From Ignavibacteriota bacterium (GTDB taxonomy: Bacteria; Bacteroidota; Ignavibacteria; UBA10030; UBA6906), in the NCBI GenBank assembly GCA_016209805.1, contig JACQVJ010000007.1:1-6825 (forward strand): DNA of 6,825 nucleotides. Reading direction: 5' to 3'. This document shows positions 1-4,992 of this stretch, in pieces. The notes beneath the pieces were generated by a model. The model had not been told where the DNA came from. It searched no databases and saw only the letters and a program-made list of their open reading frames with translations. The position numbers were made by a program, and so were the translations under genes. Position 1 is the stretch's first letter, and the number at the start of each line of letters is the position of its first letter.

Positions 1-97
1 CTGCAGCAATGATGAAGACAGACGAACGCGCGAGGCGGGCAGCGAGCGCTCGAGAAGGAGGCTCGCCGTTACAAACGATCAAAGCATGTCGAGTCAT
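1..97 (-). CDS. thiN: Thiamine pyrophosphokinase, N-terminal fragment (cut by window edge)
   Basis: Thiamine pyrophosphokinase transfers pyrophosphate from ATP to thiamine to make TPP in the cytoplasm. Only the first 32 codons are in the window; the gene continues beyond base 1. Starting at the ATG at 97, the reading is M-T-R-H-A-L-I-V-C-N-G-E-P-P-S and ends F-I-I-A-A plus a G, which would begin the expected Asp codon of the family's A-A-D-G-G motif. The pattern 'ALIV.NGEPPS' followed about 15 residues later by 'I-I-A-A-D-G' is the usual N-terminus of this family. The start lies 12 nt after the receptor's stop codon and has no strong ribosome binding site, suggesting translational coupling. 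It would therefore sit in the same TPP-riboswitch-controlled operon, which agrees with its function. The catalytic part is not visible, so the call rests on a short match plus context. Confidence 0.8.
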   Translation of the reverse strand, partial: MTRHALIVCNGEPPSRALAARLARSSVFIIAA

Positions 98-109
98 TCG
101 TCGTGTCTT

Positions 110-2527
110 TCAGATGGATATTGCGAGATTGAAGAAGATGTTTCGTTCCGCCCCAACGAAAAAGTCCGATCCTTCACCATAAGCGGCGTACAATGTATTG
201 AAGATGTTGTTCACAAAGAGCCGGGCTTCGAGATCGACATTGCTAAACGCATTCTCTAGCCGGTATGACGTCCATGCATCAGTTACGAAGAAGGGATCGA
301 CAGTGTTCGCCTCGTTTTTGAAATTGTCGGTGTATTGTTTCCCCACATATCTTCCACTCACCGAGATGGCAAAACCCTCGTCCCGAAATGAGAACCGGGC
401 ATTTGCGAGGACATCAGGAAACCCTGCGATAGGATTCTTCCTCAAGTTGACTGGTGAACCGGTCGAGTAATCAGTATGGGAGACGAAGCGATTATGGCTG
501 AACGTAGCATTTCCCGACAACTCAAAGTGGGACAGGAATGTAAGCTTCCCACTCAGCTCAAGTCCGATGTGGCGCGTGCGGTGTGCGTTTCCGGTTATCG
601 GCTGCCCGAAACGATCAACCTGTCCGCTCTTCACAATCTCGTCGGAGAATTCCATCCAGTAGAGATTGGCAAAGGCACGCGCTCCCTCTGCAGAATACCC
701 GCCGCCAAGCTCGACGTCAAGCAACGACTCTGGCTTCACCAGCGGTCGCGAGAAATCGAAGCTGCCAGATTGAGTTAGCTCAAACTGCGGGACGACCGCG
801 CCCCAGTACACTGGAGTGCTCGCTTCGGCCGCATCGTACAGATTCTTCAGCCGCGGCTCTCGTGTTGTGTAACCGATGGAAAGGTATGTATTCCATTCGT
901 CCGTCATATTGTAATTGATGCCTACGCGAGGATTTACGAAGTGATAGGGAACGGCAAAGTAGGTTCCGACGAACTGTTCATCGTACAGTCGGTATCGGTT
1001 GTAGATGTATTGCAGGTTGAGCATGACAGTGATGTCCTGTCGAGGCGAATATAACTCGTGCGCGTACACCGAGAGAATATCCTTGGCCCCTTTGTAGCTG
1101 TAATACTTGAAATCCCGCGGAACGTCAGGGGGAAGCATCTGCGTCCACTGCAGTCTGCCCCAATGGTCGGAGCGATGGATGCGTAATTCGGCGCCGGCAA
1201 TCAATTCCCCGTTCTCATGCTTCACGGTGATGCGCGGCAACCAACCGTACTGCCTGTTCGTCACCTGAGCCCGAATAAGCGCGCCGGGGAGATAGAGCGT
1301 ATCCGGATCTCCGATGACGTTGAAGCCATTCTCCGGCGTGATCCGGAAATAGGAGTAGGGCGCCCACGAACCATCGTAATCGAAGAAGCCATCACCGAGC
1401 ACGATGAACAGCGTATTGTTCAAGACGACTTTCGAGTTGATCCGCCACTCATGGAACAGTTCGTAGTGGGGCTGTGAGAAATTCTCGATCTCTTCTTCCC
1501 TTATGATTGGATTGGCCTTACGCTTTGATTTGTCCTTCACATCGGCTTTGGAAATGCCGTAGTAAGCAAGATGATCGGCAATGGGTCCACCGTAGAAGTT
1601 CACTTGGGTTGTCATATCCTCGTCGTAACGGATGAGGCCGAGAAAATAGCTGTTGAAATCCACCCACGAACGATCGCGGTATCCACTGCTGAGGATCTTT
1701 GAGAGCCGCGCATGGATCGCATATTGATTGTCGATCAGACCCGAGCTCAAAGAGACAGAGTACTTCCGCGTATTGAAACTCCCCACACCAGCCGACAGCT
1801 GGAGAAAGCGTTGCCGACCAAAGTCAGACGTCACGAGGTTCACGGATCCCCCGATGGCCGGAGGACCGTAGAACGCACTCCCAGCGCCGCGTTGCACCTG
1901 GACATCTTCCAAACTCGCTGCAAGGTCGGGAAAGTCGAGCCAGTACACATTGTGATCTTCCGGATCATTCTGGGGAATGCCGTTCACCATGACGGCAATT
2001 CTCCGTGAGTCGAACCCGCGGATGTTCAGGTACGTGTAGCCGATTCCGTTACCTGCTTCGGAATAATATGTTGTGGAAGGAAGCTCTGACAGCAAGACGG
2101 GGATGTCCTGCGTTGTATACCTTTCCCGAATGGACATTCGATCAAGCGTTTCGAACGTCGCAGGCGTTTCACGTTCGCGTCCGCGCGTGGCAGTCACAGT
2201 AATAGGCTCTCCGGGAATCGGAAACGGTACGAGCGACATTGCAATGGTGGTCACTTGACCCTCAGCGACAGACACTGATTTTGTTTGAGTGACATATCCG
2301 ACGAAGGAGAATTTGACTTGACGCGTTCCTATCTCGACGCCGCTGAGCACAAACTCACCATTCTGATCAGAGCTCGCTCCAAGCCGGGTCCGTTCAATCG
2401 TGATGTGGGCCCCGGCAAGCGGTCGTGAAGTCTCCTTGTCTGTCACCTTTCCGGCAATCGTTCCCGTTGGTTGGGCAAGGAGGTTCGATGCACCAAGCAT
2501 CAGAAGCAGCACCGCAAAGCATCTCAT
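110..2527 (-). CDS. TonB-dependent outer-membrane receptor, probable thiamine (or thiamine precursor) transporter
   Basis: Energised by TonB-ExbBD, this 805-residue beta-barrel should import a ligand across the outer membrane. Residues 1-18 are a signal peptide with a hydrophobic L-L-L-M-L core and likely cleavage after L-L-A. Residues about 22-100 form a carboxypeptidase-regulatory-like domain (G-T-I-A-G-K-V-T-D start). A possible TonB box follows (P-I-T-V-T-A-T-R, about 108-115). The plug spans about 120-235, with N-I-R-G-F-D, V-N-G-I-P and R-G-A-G-S-A-F-Y-G-P motifs; the rest is the barrel, ending in a typical V-N-N-I-F-N-T-L-Y block. The last residue is Ile, not the usual Phe. Start choice: the ATG at 2527 has AGGAGG 9 nt upstream, whereas the in-frame TTG at 2548 lies inside the terminator's T-tract and has no such site. 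The ligand is inferred from the TPP riboswitch in the leader and thiN 12 nt downstream; riboswitch-linked receptors of this kind (OMR1 type) are known in Bacteroidetes. Sequence alone does not fix whether thiamine, TPP or a pyrimidine/thiazole precursor is carried. Confidence 0.93.
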   Translation of the reverse strand: MRCFAVLLLMLGASNLLAQPTGTIAGKVTDKETSRPLAGAHITIERTRLGASSDQNGEFVLSGVEIGTRQVKFSFVGYVTQTKSVSVAEGQVTTIAMSLVPFPIPGEPITVTATRGRERETPATFETLDRMSIRERYTTQDIPVLLSELPSTTYYSEAGNGIGYTYLNIRGFDSRRIAVMVNGIPQNDPEDHNVYWLDFPDLAASLEDVQVQRGAGSAFYGPPAIGGSVNLVTSDFGRQRFLQLSAGVGSFNTRKYSVSLSSGLIDNQYAIHARLSKILSSGYRDRSWVDFNSYFLGLIRYDEDMTTQVNFYGGPIADHLAYYGISKADVKDKSKRKANPIIREEEIENFSQPHYELFHEWRINSKVVLNNTLFIVLGDGFFDYDGSWAPYSYFRITPENGFNVIGDPDTLYLPGALIRAQVTNRQYGWLPRITVKHENGELIAGAELRIHRSDHWGRLQWTQMLPPDVPRDFKYYSYKGAKDILSVYAHELYSPRQDITVMLNLQYIYNRYRLYDEQFVGTYFAVPYHFVNPRVGINYNMTDEWNTYLSIGYTTREPRLKNLYDAAEASTPVYWGAVVPQFELTQSGSFDFSRPLVKPESLLDVELGGGYSAEGARAFANLYWMEFSDEIVKSGQVDRFGQPITGNAHRTRHIGLELSGKLTFLSHFELSGNATFSHNRFVSHTDYSTGSPVNLRKNPIAGFPDVLANARFSFRDEGFAISVSGRYVGKQYTDNFKNEANTVDPFFVTDAWTSYRLENAFSNVDLEARLFVNNIFNTLYAAYGEGSDFFVGAERNIFFNLAISI

Positions 2528-2546
2528 GATTTCTTTCCTCCTAGAC

Positions 2547-2590
2547 AATAAAAAAGCCGATTCTCAAATTGTGTCCCATAGAGAAACGGC
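2547..2590 (-). terminator. Riboswitch-controlled intrinsic terminator in the receptor leader
   Basis: On the minus strand, GCCGTTTCTC (2590-2581) pairs with GAGAATCGGC (2565-2556) over 10 positions with one T·T mismatch and a 15-nt loop. It is followed directly by TTTTTTATT (2555-2547). It sits between the TPP aptamer and the receptor's ribosome binding site, so it is the likely off state of the switch: transcription stops here when TPP is bound. Confidence 0.85.
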
Positions 2591-2632
2591 AGAGAAAAGA
2601 AATCGAATTGAAAACGCCCTCCGTTTCCCTAC
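2578..2632 (-). promoter_or_regulatory. Antiterminator helix linking the TPP aptamer to the terminator
   Basis: GTAGGGAAACGG (2632-2621), the 3' end of the aptamer including the 3' strand of P1, can pair with CCGTTTCTCTAT (2589-2578) over 12 contiguous base pairs, two of them G·U. The second segment contains nine of the ten bases of the terminator's 5' arm. Pairing here therefore prevents both P1 and the terminator from forming. This predicts read-through without TPP and termination with TPP. The pairing is read from the sequence; the switching direction follows from known TPP riboswitch behaviour. Confidence 0.75.
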
Positions 2633-2702
2633 GCTGGTATTATCCAGATCAGGTTCCTAGGGTGTAATCTCAGTCCCTCTTTTTTGGGGACACCCCTAAC
2701 GG
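2621..2702 (-). promoter_or_regulatory. TPP riboswitch (thi box) aptamer
   Basis: This 82-nt element carries the conserved TPP aptamer core in the right order on the minus strand. P1 is formed by CCGUU (2702-2698) and AACGG (2625-2621). A GGGGUG segment is followed by a GUCCC/GGGAC helix. CUGAGA (2673-2668) is the pyrimidine-sensor segment. The pyrophosphate-sensor arm reads CUGAUCUGGAUAAUACCAGC, followed by GUAGGGAA. It binds thiamine pyrophosphate. The variable hairpin after GGGGUG is short with an A-rich loop, so there is no P3a extension. The terminator and antiterminator just downstream indicate transcriptional rather than translational control. It controls the receptor and, through the operon, thiN. 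Confidence 0.97.
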
Positions 2703-2712
2703 TTTACATCCA

Positions 2713-2741
2713 AATATAAAAGAAATGCTTTCACGAGTCAA
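2713..2741 (-). promoter_or_regulatory. Promoter of the thiamine uptake operon
   Basis: On the minus strand, TTGACT (2741-2736) and TATATT (2718-2713) are separated by exactly 17 bp. The -10 box reads on as TATATTTG, which also fits the Bacteroidetes-type TAnnTTTG element. The predicted start is near 2707, a G, about 5 nt before the 5' strand of riboswitch P1, so the aptamer occupies the very 5' end of the transcript. Correct spacing and position make this convincing, though untested. Confidence 0.8.
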
Positions 2742-2771
2742 CAACGGCTCTGCAACAATCTTTGTCAACTC

Positions 2772-2801
2772 TTGACTCGAAGGAGGAAATCTTCTTATAT
2801 T
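2772..2801 (+). promoter_or_regulatory. Divergent plus-strand promoter for the candidate small RNA
   Basis: TTGACT (2772-2777) and TATATT (2796-2801) are 18 bp apart (or TTATAT at 2795-2800 with 17 bp). They point rightward and are near-identical boxes to those of the thiamine operon promoter on the other strand. The predicted start is near 2808, about 15 nt before the first stem of the structured element. No coding region is found downstream on this strand, which supports a non-coding product. Confidence 0.55.
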
Positions 2802-2807
2802 TACCCC

Positions 2808-2905
2808 AGCGATTTTTGAGACGGTGAAGGATGCTTCACTTTACTACGCCCGTAGTAAAGCGGGAATCCTCGGGAGGAACCCACGAAGCGTCCTTCATCT
2901 TTTTT
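2808..2905 (+). ncRNA. Candidate small structured RNA with intrinsic-terminator end (unknown family)
   Basis: About 98 nt from the predicted start to the end of a T-run. A 15-bp outer stem is formed by 2823-2837 and 2885-2899, fully paired with two G·U pairs, followed at once by six Ts (2900-2905). Inside are two hairpins: 2840-2848 with 2851-2859 (stem TTTACTACG / CGTAGTAAA, in practice 8 bp with a GCCC loop), and 2862-2882 (GGG/CCC plus TCCT/AGGA around CGGG). Together they make a three-way junction. The T-run follows the stem only on the plus strand, which sets the orientation. The 5' arm can instead fold into a local hairpin (GTGAAG / CTTCAC, 2824-2839) that excludes the outer stem. I do not recognise the family: it lacks the SRP RNA GGAA loop and AGCAGC motif, and is too short for 6S or tmRNA. 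Alternatives are a mobile miniature repeat or a leader with no gene. Confidence 0.5.
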
Positions 2906-3005
2906 CGCCATCGCAGATTCGCTCCTCGCCGACGATCACCAAAACCCAGCATCTACCGAGTTACGCTAAGTGATCGCTCTTAATGCCTTCACAATTCGAA
3001 GAATT
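2906..3005. other. Gene-free spacer with one inverted repeat
   Basis: This lies between the candidate RNA and the stop codon of the small lipoprotein gene. The only structure seen is a 7-bp inverted repeat, CGATCAC (2933-2939) and GTGATCG (2970-2976), with a 30-bp gap. There is no T-run on either side, so it is not a convincing terminator. No open reading frame with a ribosome binding site is visible here. Confidence 0.4.
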
Positions 3006-3398
3006 CTAGGGCACGGTATAGGCTGCCGGCTGGTTGAACGCCGCGTTATTGCTCACCAATGTACCCGTAAGGAGGAAACTCCATTGCTGTCCGCTCGCAA
3101 CGCCCGTGTATTCCTGGAGCTGATACGGAGTGCCCGCCGAAAATACCTGCGTCGGGTTGGGGTTCGTGAGCGTGTCGACAAATTGTTGCGCCGCCAGTGC
3201 GACAATTGCCCTCGTGAGTCGAACATCTACGCTCGGAGCAAAAAGGAATGATGTTCCTCCTTGCGTGCCGGGCTGCGAACTCATCGTAAACGTGACAAGC
3301 GGTGTAGTGGTGTTGCCGGCCGGATTGGTGCTGTCTTTCTTGCACCCGGACCAGCCGATGAGGAACACCGACAGAAGAAGAAGCACCCGAAGTTTCAT
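3006..3398 (-). CDS. Small secreted lipoprotein of unknown function
   Basis: A 130-residue protein. Residues 1-18 are a lipoprotein signal: M-K-L-R, a hydrophobic L-L-L-L-S-V-F-L-I stretch, then W-S-G and Cys19 as the lipidated residue. The C-K-K-D-S-T-N-P sequence after it is typical of Bacteroidota/FCB lipoproteins. The mature part is rich in Thr, Ser, Gln and Asn, with alternating hydrophobic stretches that suggest a small beta-rich domain, plus one short likely helix (about residues 62-79). It ends in A-Y-T-V-P and has no other Cys. The ATG at 3398 has AAAGGAGG 5 nt upstream, an excellent ribosome binding site. A likely promoter lies at 3461-3489, so it is probably transcribed separately from the upstream gene. 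I do not recognise a family; being in the outer membrane or periplasm is inferred from the signal only. Confidence 0.85.
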   Translation of the reverse strand: MKLRVLLLLSVFLIGWSGCKKDSTNPAGNTTTPLVTFTMSSQPGTQGGTSFLFAPSVDVRLTRAIVALAAQQFVDTLTNPNPTQVFSAGTPYQLQEYTGVASGQQWSFLLTGTLVSNNAAFNQPAAYTVP

Positions 3399-3460
3399 AT
3401 GGACCTCCTTTATGATGATGAGAATGAATTCCGAACTATGACTTACCTCAGGGGTGCTGC

Positions 3461-3489
3461 AAATTAATCAACAATCATCAACAGGTCAA
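3461..3489 (-). promoter_or_regulatory. Probable promoter of the small lipoprotein gene
   Basis: On the minus strand, TTGACC (3489-3484) and TAATTT (3466-3461) are separated by 17 bp, giving a start near 3454 and a leader of about 55 nt before the ATG at 3398. The -35 box overlaps a perfect 12-bp palindrome (3486-3497). No factor-independent terminator is seen between this promoter and the end of the upstream gene, so read-through remains possible. Confidence 0.5.
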
Positions 3490-3497
3490 GCGCTTGA
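3486..3497. repeat. Perfect 12-bp palindrome overlapping a -35 box
   Basis: TCAAGCGCTTGA is identical on both strands. It lies 6 bp beyond the stop codon of the arylsulfotransferase-family gene and covers part of the TTGACC box assigned to the small lipoprotein promoter. It could be an operator for a dimeric repressor or a chance palindrome; nothing after it resembles a terminator tail. Confidence 0.35.
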
Positions 3498-3502
3498 GTA
3501 GT

Positions 3503-4918
3503 TCAATAAAGCGAATCAATCCTGAAGGCTCTGTAAGCGAAATGGGAGGGGTCATCAAGGACGAGCTCCCACCGTTTCTCCCCTGTGGGATCGACTTCAA
3601 TAATGCGCGGTTCGGTACCGTAAGTGATCAGTGTGTTTCCGTTGTCGAGACGCTGGGCGAACCCAAGGGCGAATCCATGGAGCGGCGGGTTGTGCCTGTA
3701 CTCCCACACAAGCTCTGCGGTCTTCGCTTCTTCATCCAGGCGATATTCGACCGGCCGGCTAAGCGGGGGCGTGTGGAGGTTCCCGTTGTCAAACAAAATA
3801 ATGTTGCCATTCGGCAATCGACGGATACCGTGCTGGTGAGAGAAACCGTTGAGTGGATCATTGATGAACGTGAACTGGTTGTTCCTTCCGCCGAGCCGCC
3901 AGATAATCTCACCGGCCTGCCCATTGATCTTGGTAATCTCATCAAGGTTGCGGAACGATACGAGGAGATGTCCATCCCTGTCGATTTCAATCGCGTTGCC
4001 GTGCCATGGGTTGACGTTCTGGCCGGTGAGATCGATATCCGGCGCAGCGTCCACAACGAGGAAATGGTCAAACGAATTCCACCTGAGTACGGGCATGCCG
4101 GCATTCATATGCTCTACTACAATTCCGCGGACAATGGCGTTTGACCTCCCACCGATTGATCTCAGATCCATTACTCTATGTTCGATACCAAAGAGATAGT
4201 GTTCTGTTCTGATGACTCGCAGCTCATGCGGTCCGGTCTCCACTCCACCGCTTGCATAGTAGTCACGTAGGACAGTGCCGAGTCTGTCGAATTCAAAAAA
4301 GCGTGGTAGCTCCACCGTCGAGGAAATGAATGCTGTGTACGTCCCACCGGGCTGCTTCTGAAAGTCCACAATTGAGCCGTTGAACTTGCGATACCAGACG
4401 ACTCTTCCGGCGTCGTCCACAATCATGGCGTAATACTTCCGCGTCTCGGCAGTGGAAATCGTGCCGAACATTACAAACCCCGGTAACGGGGATCCATGTA
4501 CAGTTATCGAAAAGCGGGGAAGGTCGGAGGGGAGCGATCCCGTCGTGAACGTTTTTGTTCGACCAGGACTCACCGAGCCATCCGCGTAGACCGCGACCGC
4601 TCTACACCGATATGTGGTCTGTGGTTTCAAGCCGAGCAACGGTATTTCCACAGGCGAACCAAAAAGCTGATAGACGGATGTGCGCTGGTCCAGAAGTGAA
4701 TCACCGTACTCAACATAGGCTTGTGAGGCGCTCGACGGAAGGAGGGTGACAATCGCGCTCAGAACGTTATGCTCGTTCATTCTGATTGATGCAATATCAA
4801 CACGGGAAAAGGAGGTCGTTTCAAGTGGAGCGGAAAGCTTCTCGCTGCAAGAAACAAAAATAAGAGCACAGATGAACACACCTGCTGCAGGACAAACCGA
4901 GATGGATTGGATTCTCAT
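3503..4918 (-). CDS. Arylsulfotransferase (ASST)-family beta-propeller lipoprotein with FN3-like domain
   Basis: A 471-residue protein. The ASST family moves sulfate between phenolic compounds outside the cytoplasm, without PAPS. Residues 1-23 are a lipoprotein signal ending I-F-V-S before Cys24 (S-E-K follows), so it should be membrane-anchored. Residues about 33-127 resemble a fibronectin type III domain (Y-V-E-Y-G, L-K-P-Q-T-T-Y-R-C-R-A-V-A). Residues about 130-471 are propeller blades with repeated family motifs: N-P-W-H-G-N (His306), G-E-I-I-W-R-L-G-G, F-S-H-Q-H-G-I-R-R-L-P-N-G-N (His361, His363), L-H-G-F-A-L-G (His414) and L-D-N-G-N-T-L-I-T-Y. These histidines are candidates for the active site, but which one is catalytic is not decided here. 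No Cys occurs in the propeller, so the disulfide of E. coli-type AssT is absent. GAGG and GGAGG lie just before the ATG at 4918. The gene begins 74 bp after galT and may be co-transcribed. True sulfotransferase activity is uncertain; many distant members are uncharacterised. Confidence 0.85.
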   Translation of the reverse strand: MRIQSISVCPAAGVFICALIFVSCSEKLSAPLETTSFSRVDIASIRMNEHNVLSAIVTLLPSSASQAYVEYGDSLLDQRTSVYQLFGSPVEIPLLGLKPQTTYRCRAVAVYADGSVSPGRTKTFTTGSLPSDLPRFSITVHGSPLPGFVMFGTISTAETRKYYAMIVDDAGRVVWYRKFNGSIVDFQKQPGGTYTAFISSTVELPRFFEFDRLGTVLRDYYASGGVETGPHELRVIRTEHYLFGIEHRVMDLRSIGGRSNAIVRGIVVEHMNAGMPVLRWNSFDHFLVVDAAPDIDLTGQNVNPWHGNAIEIDRDGHLLVSFRNLDEITKINGQAGEIIWRLGGRNNQFTFINDPLNGFSHQHGIRRLPNGNIILFDNGNLHTPPLSRPVEYRLDEEAKTAELVWEYRHNPPLHGFALGFAQRLDNGNTLITYGTEPRIIEVDPTGEKRWELVLDDPSHFAYRAFRIDSLY

Positions 4919-4992
4919 TCCTCCTCAACTCCGAGTCGCGCACGCATGCGGGCTCAGGGAATTTTGTTCAATTTGTTCTCAGACCACACGCT

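Noticed and set aside
2823..2899. Miniature transposable element, suggested by the 15-bp imperfect terminal inverted repeats
   Set aside because: No flanking target-site duplication was seen and there is only one copy in the window. The promoter and T-run fit an RNA gene better, but a genome-wide copy count would settle it.
2823..2905. Terminator for the small lipoprotein gene on the minus strand
   Set aside because: Read on the minus strand the stem is followed by CGTCTCAAAAATC, not a T-run. The T-run is on the plus-strand side only.
2808..2905. SRP (4.5S) RNA or 6S RNA
   Set aside because: The size is near that of a small SRP RNA, but the GGAA apical loop and AGCAGC internal-loop motif are missing. 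The fold is a three-way junction, and it is far shorter than 6S RNA.
2933..2976. 7-bp inverted repeat CGATCAC/GTGATCG as a terminator
   Set aside because: The loop is 30 nt and no T-run follows on either strand; a repeat of this size can occur by chance.
2970..3251. A 93-codon plus-strand open frame downstream of the candidate small RNA
   Set aside because: It begins at a GTG without a ribosome binding site, is Arg-rich as expected for an antisense frame, and overlaps the well-supported lipoprotein gene.
3494..4144. A 216-codon plus-strand open frame
   Set aside because: It lies entirely opposite the ASST-family gene, has no ribosome binding site or recognisable motif, and the minus-strand protein has clear family motifs throughout.
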